Of a DNA stretch of 6,307 bases, positions 1 to 5,161 are shown piece by piece; the stretch's first letter is position 1, and the number at the start of each line of letters is the position of its first letter. Source of the stretch: Bacillota bacterium (GTDB lineage: Bacteria; Bacillota; Clostridia; Christensenellales; Aristaeellaceae); NCBI GenBank assembly GCA_023392755.1, contig JAEWNM010000275.1, forward strand, positions 1-6,307, written 5' to 3'. The notes below the pieces were generated by a model, which saw only the letters and a program-made list of their open reading frames with translations, did no database searches and was not told where the DNA came from. Both the position numbers and the translations under genes were made by a program.

Positions 1-210
1 CTGGCCCGAAGGTCCAGGGCGACCGGAAAGCCCTGGTCGTGCCGTGAGGCACGATATACCCTGCTTTTCGCTGTGCCATACCACTAAAAACAATCATATC
101 CGCCCTGAGTGGACGACCGGAAACCCCTGGCCGCCACTTAAAGAGCGGAACCCCCGCCTCCCCAAATGGCACTTCCACCTCCATCAATACCCAAAAGCCC
201 AATTGCCCGG
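1..210. other. Left-edge region without a convincing gene; dyads and a short repeat
   Basis: No reading frame here looks coding. One plus frame stays open from the edge to about 214, but its translation is proline- and histidine-rich and resembles no protein I know. Another plus frame ends at a TGA at 45-47 (last residues DRKALVVP) and could be the last 14 or so codons of an upstream gene, which cannot be judged from so little. Visible structure: a perfect 7-bp hairpin CCAGGGC/GCCCTGG (14-20 with 30-36), directly followed by a perfect 7-bp hairpin TCGTGCC/GGCACGA with a GTGA tetraloop (37-54), and a 5-bp AGTGG/CCACT stem (108-112 with 134-138). No T tract follows closely, so these are not standard terminators. 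I could not match the region to a riboswitch class. Confidence 0.4.
20..133. repeat. Two copies of a 20-bp direct repeat (20-39 and 114-133)
   Basis: The motif CGACCGGAAA-S-CCCTGG-Y-CG occurs at 20-39 and again at 114-133 with 18 of 20 positions identical, 94 bp apart. In each copy the repeat sits inside a local hairpin (stems 14-20/30-36 and 108-112/134-138). The flanking stems differ in sequence while the core is kept. Origin unknown: it may be part of a dispersed intergenic repeat or of a structured RNA. Confidence 0.5.
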
Positions 211-238
211 TTGACAATCCCTTCCTTTTGGATATACT
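211..238 (+). promoter_or_regulatory. Sigma-A promoter for sdaAB-sdaAA
   Basis: A perfect -35 hexamer TTGACA (211-216) is followed after 16 bp by TATACT (233-238). Transcription would start near 245, giving a leader of about 27 nt. The ribosome binding site AGGAGG (260-265) lies 6 nt before the sdaAB ATG. Confidence 0.8.
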
Positions 239-254
239 CAACCTGGACAACCTG
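239..254 (+). repeat. Direct repeat CAACCTG at the predicted sdaAB transcription start
   Basis: CAACCTG occurs at 239-245 and 248-254, a 9-bp period just downstream of the -10 box. Such a placement could be a regulator site controlling serine dehydratase, but the repeat is short and may be chance. Confidence 0.25.
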
Positions 255-271
255 AAATCAGGAGGCTTCCC

Positions 272-931
272 ATGCATCTGTTTGACGTCATCGGGCCGGT
301 CATGATCGGCCCTTCCAGCTCCCACACCGCCGGGGCCGCCCGCATCGGCCGTGTGGTGCGCAGGCTGCTGGGCGCACAGCCCATACAGGCGGATATCGGC
401 TTTCACGGCTCCTTTGCCAAAACCTACGCCGGCCATGGCACCGACCGGGCGGTAGCCGGCGGCCTTCTGGACTTTGACGTGGACGACGCGCGGCTTCGTG
501 ACAGCCTCACCCTGGCCAGGGAAGCTGGGATGGTACTGCGCTTTTCCCCCGTCCAGCTGCGCAACGCCCACCCCAACACCATCGTCATCGACGCCAAGGA
601 TGCGCAGGGCAACCGCATCACCGTCAAGGCCGCTTCCGTCGGCGGCGGCAGCATCAGCATACAGTCCATGAACGGGCTGGAGGTCGGGTTTTCCGGTACG
701 GAAAATACCATCGTCATCCAGCACCGCGACGCGCCGGGCGTCATCGCCCAGGTCAGCGGGCTGATTGCCAGGCGGAGCATGAACATCGCCACCATGCGCG
801 TGTTTCGCAGGCAGGCGGGCGCGGAGGCCGTGATGGTGCTGGAGGTGGACGGCCGTCCGGAGGATTCGCTTTTGCAGGAACTGCGCGCCTTGCCCGAAAT
901 CGCTTCCATCGCCTTTTTGGAAAAGAGGTAA
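272..931 (+). CDS. sdaAB: L-serine dehydratase, iron-sulfur-dependent, beta subunit
   Basis: This is the smaller subunit of the two-part, oxygen-sensitive [4Fe-4S] L-serine dehydratase, a cytoplasmic enzyme that converts L-serine to pyruvate and ammonia. The 219-residue length is normal for the separate beta subunit. The N-terminal domain carries the hallmark GPSSSHTAGA (residues 13-22) and the motif HGSFAKTYAGHGTD (45-58). From about residue 146 to the end there is an ACT domain, including HRDAPGVIAQVSGLI (151-165), a ligand-binding fold that in this family is thought to sense serine or stabilise the enzyme. The ATG at 272 is well supported by AGGAGG six bases upstream, and the GPSSSHTAGA motif falls at its usual distance from the N-terminus. 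The alpha subunit follows after only 5 nt, so the two are co-transcribed and probably co-translated. No truncation or missing motif was noticed. Confidence 0.96.
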   Translation: MHLFDVIGPVMIGPSSSHTAGAARIGRVVRRLLGAQPIQADIGFHGSFAKTYAGHGTDRAVAGGLLDFDVDDARLRDSLTLAREAGMVLRFSPVQLRNAHPNTIVIDAKDAQGNRITVKAASVGGGSISIQSMNGLEVGFSGTENTIVIQHRDAPGVIAQVSGLIARRSMNIATMRVFRRQAGAEAVMVLEVDGRPEDSLLQELRALPEIASIAFLEKR

Positions 932-936
932 CGATT

Positions 937-1791
937 ATGGAATATACCATGTCCGAATTGATTAAAGCCGCCCAGGGAACCGGCATCGCCGCCGCCGCCA
1001 AAGCCTCCCAGGCGGCGGAGGACGGCGTCACGCCGGAGAATTTGACCCTGCAAATGGTGATGTATCTTGGCGTAATGCGCGAATCCGTCCAGGCAGGCCT
1101 TGACCCCGACCTTCGCTCCGTGTCCAAAATGGCGGGCGGTCAGGCAGCCCGGCTGTACGCACAGTTCAAGCGCGGCGGCTCGCTGTGCGGCTCCATTGTG
1201 GGCAAGGCCACGGCCTACGCCCTGGCTGTGGCGGAGTGCAATGCCTGCATGGGCAAAATTGTTGCCGCCCCCACCGCCGGGGCCTGCGGCATTCTGCCTG
1301 CCGCGCTGCTTGCCGTGCAGGAGGAAAAGAATCTTTCCGATGATTTGGTTGCCGACGCTTTGTTCACCGCCGCGGCCGTTGGCCGGGTGATCGCCCACGA
1401 GGCTACCATTTCAGGCGCGGAGGGCGGCTGCCAGGCCGAAAGCGGCAGCGCCGCCGCCATGACCGCCGCCGCGCTGGTTGAGCTGATGGGCGGCACGCCC
1501 TTGATGGCCGCCGATGCCTGCTCCTTCGCCCTGATGAATACCATGGGCCTGGTGTGCGACCCGGTAGGCGGGCTGGTGGAGGTACCCTGCGTATACCGCA
1601 ACGTGGGCGGCATTGGCAACGCCTTTACGGCGGCGGATATGGCCCTCTCAGGCATCACCTGCCCCATTCCCCCGGATGAGGTCATCCTGGCCATGAAGGA
1701 GGTGGGCGACGCCATGCCCTCTTCCCTTCGGGAAACTGGCGACGGCGGCTGTGCCGCCTGCCCCTCCATGCGCGCAAGGTTCGCAAAATAA
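937..1791 (+). CDS. sdaAA: L-serine dehydratase, iron-sulfur-dependent, alpha subunit
   Basis: This is the catalytic, cluster-carrying subunit of the two-part L-serine dehydratase; 284 residues is typical. Three cysteines, Cys165 (GGCQAE), Cys207 (LVCDPVGGLVEVPC) and Cys218, are spaced 42 and 11 residues apart. This is the spacing known for cluster ligands in single-chain bacterial serine dehydratases, so they very probably hold the [4Fe-4S] cluster whose free iron site binds the serine hydroxyl. Other family blocks are SLCGSIVGKA (82-91), GKIVAAPTAGACGILPA (106-122) and IPPDEVILAM (244-253). The C-terminus ends in a further Cys-rich GGCAACPS. The ATG at 937 is preferred because GAGG (925-928) precedes it by 8 nt; an in-frame ATG at 949 lacks a comparable site. 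The 5-nt gap to sdaAB indicates one operon. Hairpins follow downstream, with a probable terminator at 1921-1957. Confidence 0.96.
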   Translation: MEYTMSELIKAAQGTGIAAAAKASQAAEDGVTPENLTLQMVMYLGVMRESVQAGLDPDLRSVSKMAGGQAARLYAQFKRGGSLCGSIVGKATAYALAVAECNACMGKIVAAPTAGACGILPAALLAVQEEKNLSDDLVADALFTAAAVGRVIAHEATISGAEGGCQAESGSAAAMTAAALVELMGGTPLMAADACSFALMNTMGLVCDPVGGLVEVPCVYRNVGGIGNAFTAADMALSGITCPIPPDEVILAMKEVGDAMPSSLRETGDGGCAACPSMRARFAK

Positions 1792-1796
1792 ATAAC

Positions 1797-1848
1797 CCGG
1801 GGAGGCTCTGCCTCCCCGGACCCGCCGCCAAAGGGATTATCCCTTTGG
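1797..1848. repeat. Tandem perfect stem-loops, REP-like intergenic element
   Basis: Two perfect hairpins lie back to back just after sdaAA. The first has a 10-bp stem CCGGGGAGGC/GCCTCCCCGG with a 3-nt loop (1797-1819). The second has a 9-bp stem CCAAAGGGA/TCCCTTTGG with a TTA loop (1828-1848). Neither is followed by a T run, so they do not look like standard intrinsic terminators. From memory, similar GGGGAGGC-loop-GCCTCCCC plus CCAAAGGG-loop-CCCTTTGG pairs recur between genes in several Clostridia. One window cannot show that this copy is repeated. It could protect the sdaAA mRNA 3' end or be a mobile palindromic unit. Confidence 0.55.
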
Positions 1849-1849
1849 A

Positions 1850-1920
1850 ATCCCTCAAATAAGGAAGCAAAAAGGCCTTCATTTCAAAATAGCCTTTATC
1901 CATATATGACCTTGAGGGAT
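1850..1920. repeat. 9-bp inverted repeat bracketing a small AT-richer segment
   Basis: ATCCCTCAA (1850-1858) is exactly inverted as TTGAGGGAT (1912-1920). Inside, AAAGGC (1871-1876) and GCCTTT (1892-1897) form a second, nested dyad. No reading frame of note lies within. The arrangement could be one long branched hairpin continuing the adjacent tandem stem-loops, or a very small inserted element with terminal repeats; the data do not separate these. Confidence 0.4.
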
Positions 1921-1957
1921 GCAAAACGAGGGGGACCCGCGGGTCTCCCTCGTTTGC
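1921..1957. terminator. Bidirectional intrinsic terminator between sdaAA and rubrerythrin
   Basis: A long hairpin with core arms CGAGGGGGACC and GGTCTCCCTCG (1927-1937 and 1942-1952; one G-U pair in the + transcript) has a CGCG loop. It is flanked by AAAA on the left and TTT-GCAATCTTTT on the right. A transcript in either direction therefore ends in a stem followed by U-rich sequence. It lies between the converging sdaAA and rubrerythrin genes, ending only 9 nt from the rubrerythrin stop codon. On the - strand the G-U pair becomes a C-A mismatch, so termination may be somewhat better for the + strand. Confidence 0.75.
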
Positions 1958-1966
1958 AATCTTTTC

Positions 1967-2509
1967 TCAGTAGTTTTCCGCCCTCACCATGAAGAACGCC
2001 TGGGGATGGCTGCATACCGGGCACATTTGAGGCGCCTTTTTGCCGATGACCAAATGGCCGCAATTGGCGCACTGCCAGATGGTATCGCCATCCTTGGAGA
2101 AGACAAGCCCGCCCTCCACGTTGGCCAGCAGCTTCAGGTAGCGCTCCTCGTGGGTCTTTTCAATCTTTGCCACCTGTTCAAACAGGAAGGCTATCTTGTC
2201 AAACCCTTCTTCCTTGGCTTCCTTGGCAAACGTGGCGTACATGTCCGTCCACTCGTAATGCTCGCCGGCGGCGGCGTCCTTCAAATTGACAGCCGTCTCG
2301 GGAACGCTGTCGCCATGCAAAAGCTTGAACCATATCTTGGCGTGTTCCTTTTCATTGTCTGCCGTTTCCTGAAAAAGCGCCGCAATCTGCTCGTATCCAT
2401 CCTTCTTGGCCCGGGAGGCATAATAGGTATACTTGTTGCGGGCCTGGGATTCCCCCGCGAATGCCGCCATCAGGTTTGCTTCCGTTCTTGACCCTTTCAA
2501 TTCTTTCAT
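1967..2509 (-). CDS. rbr: Rubrerythrin
   Basis: Rubrerythrin is a cytoplasmic non-haem diiron protein that reduces hydrogen peroxide to water, protecting strict anaerobes. The 180 residues match the classic two-domain form. The ferritin-like domain (about 1-135) shows the ligands Glu20 (FAGESQARN), Glu53 and His56 (ADNEKEHAK), Glu83 and Glu86 (AAGEHYEWT), and Glu117 with His120 (KIEKTHEERY). The C-terminal rubredoxin-like domain has Cys147-x2-Cys150 and Cys163-x2-Cys166 for a mononuclear FeS4 site. The frame is open to an ATG at 2533, but I place the start at 2509: it gives the usual MKELKGSRTE N-terminus and has AGGAGGAG (2519-2526) 9 nt upstream. The gene begins 39 nt after the perR stop on the same strand, so it is probably the second gene of a perR-rbr operon, induced when PerR is oxidised. 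Confidence 0.96.
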   Translation of the reverse strand: MKELKGSRTEANLMAAFAGESQARNKYTYYASRAKKDGYEQIAALFQETADNEKEHAKIWFKLLHGDSVPETAVNLKDAAAGEHYEWTDMYATFAKEAKEEGFDKIAFLFEQVAKIEKTHEERYLKLLANVEGGLVFSKDGDTIWQCANCGHLVIGKKAPQMCPVCSHPQAFFMVRAENY

Positions 2510-2518
2510 AAACCGCGT

Positions 2519-2526
2519 CTCCTCCT
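2519..2526 (-). promoter_or_regulatory. Strong ribosome binding site fixing the rubrerythrin start
   Basis: On the - strand AGGAGGAG is followed by 9 nt and then the ATG at 2509. The upstream in-frame ATG at 2533 lies before this site and would add eight non-family residues, so it is unlikely to be used. Confidence 0.85.
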
Positions 2527-2548
2527 CAAACAATCTATTTCAAGGGTT

Positions 2549-2962
2549 TCACCCATGAAACGCTCCGTCACCGCTTTCCCGCCTGCGCCTTTGGCAATCC
2601 GCGCATACGCCATGAATCAATACCTCCCGGCCCTCCGCCTCAAAGCCCTGCTCATTAAGCTCCCGGTACAGGCCGCCGTCCGTTTCCGCCCACGATACAT
2701 CCAGCACGCAGCCGCATTCGCGGCACTGGGCATGGCAGTGCTCATTAAGCCTGCCGTCAAAGCGCACGGCTGCATCCAGCAACTGCACCCGGCGGATTTG
2801 CCCTGTGTCTGCCAATACGTTCAGGTTGCGGTATACCGTTGCCTTGCTTACGTTGGGGTGGCTCTTGACAACCATCCCGTATACATCTTCCGCGGTTGGA
2901 TGATACAGCCTCTGAACTGCTTCCATCACCAGCTGCCGCTGCACCGTGCTCCTGGTATTCAT
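2549..2962 (-). CDS. perR: Fur-family peroxide-responsive repressor, PerR type
   Basis: This is a dimeric DNA-binding repressor of the Fur family, 137 residues from the chosen start. The N-terminal winged helix carries HPTAEDVY (21-28) and the recognition-helix region KATVYRNLNVL (40-50). The C-terminal half has DGRLNEHCHAQCRECG. With a constant offset of 16, every regulatory residue described for Bacillus subtilis PerR is present: His21, Asp69, His75, His77 and Asp88 for the Fe/Mn site, and Cys80, Cys83, Cys120 and Cys123 for the structural zinc. The aspartate at position 88 favours PerR over Fur, so peroxide sensing by histidine oxidation is expected. The frame also has an ATG at 2971, but AAGG there touches the codon; AAGGA at 2971-2975 sits 8 nt before the ATG at 2962. 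The gene precedes rubrerythrin in an apparent operon and has a palindromic operator at its own promoter. The basic RRRR tail is a minor oddity. Confidence 0.92.
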   Translation of the reverse strand: MNTRSTVQRQLVMEAVQRLYHPTAEDVYGMVVKSHPNVSKATVYRNLNVLADTGQIRRVQLLDAAVRFDGRLNEHCHAQCRECGCVLDVSWAETDGGLYRELNEQGFEAEGREVLIHGVCADCQRRRRESGDGAFHG

Positions 2963-2970
2963 AAGGATCA

Positions 2971-2975
2971 TCCTT
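2971..2975 (-). promoter_or_regulatory. Ribosome binding site deciding the perR start
   Basis: AAGGA on the - strand lies 8 nt before the ATG at 2962, a good spacing. The alternative ATG at 2971 immediately follows AAGG with no spacer, so the shorter protein beginning MNTRSTVQR is favoured. Confidence 0.7.
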
Positions 2976-2994
2976 ATCGAGAATTATTCTCGAT
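2976..2994. promoter_or_regulatory. Candidate PerR operator: perfect 9-1-9 palindrome
   Basis: ATCGAGAAT-T-ATTCTCGAT is a perfect inverted repeat around one central base, the 7-1-7 type geometry of Fur/PerR boxes extended by two pairs. It overlaps the predicted transcription start of perR (about 2992) and lies just upstream of the perR ribosome binding site. The core AGAATTATTCT resembles the PerR consensus core ATAATnATTAT, but the outer bases are G/C rather than A/T. Binding by PerR is inferred from position and shape. Confidence 0.75.
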
Positions 2995-3010
2995 TGATAT
3001 TATATATCAA
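2994..3010. promoter_or_regulatory. Second palindrome spanning the perR -10 box
   Basis: TTGATAT-TAT-ATATCAA is a perfect 7-3-7 inverted repeat that contains the perR -10 hexamer and abuts the 9-1-9 palindrome. It could be a second operator, or reflect the AT-rich -10 region alone. Confidence 0.35.
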
Positions 3011-3027
3011 CAATTCTCCCCTGTCAA
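2999..3027 (-). promoter_or_regulatory. Consensus sigma-A promoter for perR-rbr
   Basis: On the - strand a perfect TTGACA (3022-3027) and a perfect TATAAT (2999-3004) are separated by exactly 17 bp, an ideal vegetative promoter. Transcription should start near 2992, inside the palindrome at 2976-2994, so a bound repressor would block it. The -35 box starts only 15 bp beyond the stop codon of the upstream aminopeptidase gene. Confidence 0.9.
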
Positions 3028-3042
3028 CAGCTTATGCAGTTT

Positions 3043-4098
3043 TCACATCGTGTCCGGCGGATGGGCCATAAGCCATTCGCGCAAGCCGTATTTTATCTCC
3101 CCCGTATACCCCCTGACGGTGTCTGCACACAGCAAGGCGTTCAAAACCGCCTCCTCACAGCATTCCGCCGCCGCCCTGAAAGGGATGTCCAAAAGGTCCT
3201 CCCGCAAAATTCTTTGTTCCAGTATGCTTTTCCCTTCCTGATGATGGACACGATTTTCTGTAGTGAAACCTACAACTATTTCTCCACTTCCGTGACCCAT
3301 AACGGAGCCCAGCCGTGCCATGCCCAAACCGGCCCGCCTGATCACGCGGCCAAGCTGCCTGGAACACAAAGGCAGGTCTGTGGCCAGGATAACGATAATA
3401 GACCCCAAATCCTCCCTCGCCCCAAAGCCGGGCGGAACGCTTTTGCCCACCGGCTTGCCGCCTATTGAAAGGTCGGCGGTGCGGCCATAATTGGCCTGCA
3501 CCAATACTCCCAGGGTATAGGTTCTGTCATTGAGCGCCATCAGCCGGGAGGTGGAGCCTATGCCGCCCTTGAAACCGTAGCACACCATACCCTTCCCGCC
3601 GCCCACATCGCCCTCGTCAAAATCCGCGCAGGCGTTTGCAATGGCGGAAAATACATGGCCCGCCTTCACCGCCCGATTCTGGATATCGTTGAGCAAGGCG
3701 TCATTGCACTCGCACACCACAGGGTTGACGGACCTTGCCATAACCCCGCCTTCACGGCAGCGGTCAATGGTATATTGCACCAATGCGTCGTGCACCAATC
3801 CCACATTCAGCGTATTGGTCAGGGCAATCGGCGTTTCAAGGGTGCCCAGCTCCTGCACCTGCACAAGCCCCAGCGTTTTGCCAAACCCGTTCAGCACATG
3901 GGCGGCCGCGGTCATCTTGTTCAAAAAAACGTTATCTGGCGCGGGTATCACCACCGTGACCCCCGTCTTGTGCTGCGCCGTGTCTATAGTCTCATGCCCC
4001 ACCAGCACGCCGGGCACGTCACTTATCTTGTTGCGTGCCCCCGGTGCCATTTCTCCAATACATATGCCCATCTCCCGGGCCTTTATCCGCATGGCCAT
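3043..4098 (-). CDS. P1 family (S58, DmpA-type) aminopeptidase
   Basis: This is a member of the DmpA/P1 family, autoprocessed N-terminal-nucleophile hydrolases that release N-terminal amino acids, in some members D- or beta-amino acids, from short peptides. At 351 residues it is close to family length. Family marks are ISDVPGVLVGHETI (25-38), LTNTLNVGLVHDALVQYTIDR (first half, 93-113), GFKGGIGSTSR (175-185), LVQANYG (199-205) and GSIIVILATDLPL (232-244), followed by ARLGSVMGHGSGEIVVGF. By comparison with DmpA, Ser233 in the Gly-Ser pair is the expected nucleophile; self-cleavage before it would leave a beta chain of about 119 residues. No signal peptide is seen, so it should be cytoplasmic. 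The ATG at 4098 has AAGGA 8 nt upstream; an ATG six bases later is also possible. Substrate cannot be told from sequence. It is divergent from the C26 hydrolase, and no terminator separates it from perR downstream. Confidence 0.92.
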   Translation of the reverse strand: MAMRIKAREMGICIGEMAPGARNKISDVPGVLVGHETIDTAQHKTGVTVVIPAPDNVFLNKMTAAAHVLNGFGKTLGLVQVQELGTLETPIALTNTLNVGLVHDALVQYTIDRCREGGVMARSVNPVVCECNDALLNDIQNRAVKAGHVFSAIANACADFDEGDVGGGKGMVCYGFKGGIGSTSRLMALNDRTYTLGVLVQANYGRTADLSIGGKPVGKSVPPGFGAREDLGSIIVILATDLPLCSRQLGRVIRRAGLGMARLGSVMGHGSGEIVVGFTTENRVHHQEGKSILEQRILREDLLDIPFRAAAECCEEAVLNALLCADTVRGYTGEIKYGLREWLMAHPPDTM

Positions 4099-4258
4099 TC
4101 GCTTCTTCCTTTCAATCCAATAAACATCATTTCGCCTTTTGCCCTGGAAATCCTGTTCATCGCCTGTTTTTCTTCAGAGCGTCCTCCCCCTGGGCAGGAA
4201 AGGGCGCCGCGCCGTCGAATGGATGGAAATCTTCAATTCATGACTGTGGAGTGAATGT
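4099..4258. other. Divergent intergenic region between the P1 aminopeptidase and C26 hydrolase
   Basis: This 160-bp gap must hold the start signals for both divergent genes, yet I see no good sigma-A promoter in either direction. A palindrome GGCGC-C-GCGCC (4203-4213) is the only notable dyad, and in GC-rich DNA it may be chance. Ribosome binding sites are clear on both sides: AAGGA for the aminopeptidase and GGAG (4248-4251) for the hydrolase. Confidence 0.4.
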
Positions 4259-4981
4259 ATGAATACCAGACCAAAAATTGGCGTAACCGGTCTTATCGCC
4301 AAGGACAGCCCCAGCCTGAGCATCGGCATGAATTATATGGAAGCTGTTTTCGCCTGCGGCGGTTTTCCGCTGCTTCTCCCGCCAAAGGGGGACGGCGCCA
4401 TATGGGCGCAGGCCGCGAATGAGCTGGATGGCTTTTTGTTTACCGGCGGCTGGGATGTGGCCCCGTCCCGCTATGGCGAGGAAACGCTGCAATGCTGCGG
4501 TGAGATTACCCCCCAGCGGGACGAAATGGAGCTGGGCCTGCTAAGCGCCGTCCTCCCCGCCGGCAAGCCGGTTCTTGGTATTTGCAGGGGTATCCAGCTT
4601 TTGAATGTGGGTTTGGGCGGCACTTTGTATCAGGATATCTATCAGCAAAACGCGCAGCCGGTTCAGCAGCAGCATACCCAGAAGCAGCCTGATCACCTGC
4701 CCTCCCACGACGTATTCATTGAGGAGGGCACCCTGCTTCACCGCATTGTAAAAACCACCCGCCTTCCCGTGAATACCATGCACCATCAGGCCGTGAAAAA
4801 CTGCGCGCCCTGCCTTTTTGCCGCCGCCAAAACAAGCACAGGCCTGATCGAGGCCGTGGAAAAAAAGGATCATCCATACCTTCTGGGCGTGCAGTGGCAC
4901 CCGGAGCGCATGTGGCACGCGGACGAAAAAGCAAAGGCTATCTTTGAATCCTTCGTGAATGCCTGCATTCATACATCATAG
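4259..4981 (+). CDS. Class I glutamine amidotransferase-like hydrolase, C26 / gamma-glutamyl-GABA hydrolase (PuuD) type
   Basis: This is a cytoplasmic hydrolase of the class I glutamine amidotransferase fold, in the subgroup that cleaves gamma-glutamyl bonds (PuuD acts on gamma-glutamyl-GABA). Its 240 residues are the usual size for the stand-alone enzyme. The nucleophile elbow GICRGIQLLN places the catalytic Cys at 109; GVQWHPE supplies His214 and Glu216, completing the triad. FTGGWDVAPSRYGEE (61-75) matches the family block LTGG.D..P..Y, and MHHQAVK (174-180) is also typical. The ATG at 4259 has GGAG seven bases upstream. No polyamine (putrescine) genes are nearby, so the PuuD substrate is not supported by context; hydrolysis of gamma-glutamyl peptides or other gamma-glutamyl amides is equally possible. 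The gene is divergent from the P1 aminopeptidase. No clear terminator follows. Confidence 0.9.
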   Translation: MNTRPKIGVTGLIAKDSPSLSIGMNYMEAVFACGGFPLLLPPKGDGAIWAQAANELDGFLFTGGWDVAPSRYGEETLQCCGEITPQRDEMELGLLSAVLPAGKPVLGICRGIQLLNVGLGGTLYQDIYQQNAQPVQQQHTQKQPDHLPSHDVFIEEGTLLHRIVKTTRLPVNTMHHQAVKNCAPCLFAAAKTSTGLIEAVEKKDHPYLLGVQWHPERMWHADEKAKAIFESFVNACIHTS

Positions 4982-5056
4982 TTCATCCAGGGCGCGCAAA
5001 CCGCGAACAAAAGCGTTTATCTGCAAGTTGTGTACAAGAAAAATGCATTCCTTCCC
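4982..5056. other. Short spacer after the C26 hydrolase without a clear terminator
   Basis: I looked for a hairpin plus T run and found only a weak CGCG-based dyad around 4993-5004, with no U tract. Transcription of the hydrolase gene could therefore run into the binding-protein gene. Confidence 0.35.
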
Positions 5057-5085
5057 TTGACATCCTATACCAGGGGTTGTATGCT
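5057..5085 (+). promoter_or_regulatory. Sigma-A promoter for the peptide-binding protein gene
   Basis: A perfect TTGACA (5057-5062) and TATGCT (5080-5085) are 17 bp apart. The start would be near 5092, giving a leader of about 70 nt that ends in a very strong ribosome binding site AGGAGGAG (5146-5153), 8 nt before the ATG. Confidence 0.8.
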
Positions 5086-5091
5086 AACTTA

Positions 5092-5107
5092 TGACAGCTA
5101 TTTGTCA
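5092..5107. promoter_or_regulatory. Candidate operator TGACA-N6-TGTCA at the transcription start
   Basis: A perfect 5-bp inverted repeat with a 6-bp spacer begins at the predicted +1 of the binding-protein gene. The right half, TGTCAGT (5103-5109), recurs as a direct repeat at 5129-5135. The position suits a repressor, but the dyad is short and the regulator unknown. It could equally form a small leader hairpin. Confidence 0.35.
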
Positions 5108-5161
5108 GTCAAAACACCCCATGCATTCTGTCAGTAGAAAATTGCAGGAGGAGGGCATCCC

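Noticed and set aside
1..97. Possible - strand partial gene starting MIVFSGMAQRK and leaving the window
   Set aside because: Only about 32 codons, no convincing ribosome binding site, and it is composed largely of the hairpin and repeat sequence.
1..210. Riboswitch upstream of sdaAB
   Set aside because: The sdaAB promoter is at 211-238, downstream of the structured region, so the sdaAB transcript would not include it. No known aptamer core was recognised.
424..1398. 324-codon open frame on the - strand
   Set aside because: It lies antisense to the well-supported sdaAB-sdaAA operon, its translation is low-complexity Gly/Ala/His-rich, and no family is recognised. Long antisense frames are common in GC-rich coding DNA.
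1682..1924. 80-codon - strand frame across the hairpin cluster
   Set aside because: Its sequence is produced by the palindromic repeat and the sdaAA antisense strand; it has no ribosome binding site.
1919..2491. 190-codon open frame on the + strand
   Set aside because: It is the shadow of rubrerythrin and reads through the terminator hairpin.
2546..2561. Stem-loop at the perR stop codon as a terminator
   Set aside because: The stem is only 6 bp and no T run follows, so it should not separate perR from rubrerythrin.
2555..3241. 228-codon open frame on the + strand
   Set aside because: It is antisense to perR and its promoter, and lacks any family signature.
3641..4254. Two overlapping + strand frames opposite the aminopeptidase
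   Set aside because: Both are shadows of the P1 aminopeptidase, which has clear motifs along its whole length.
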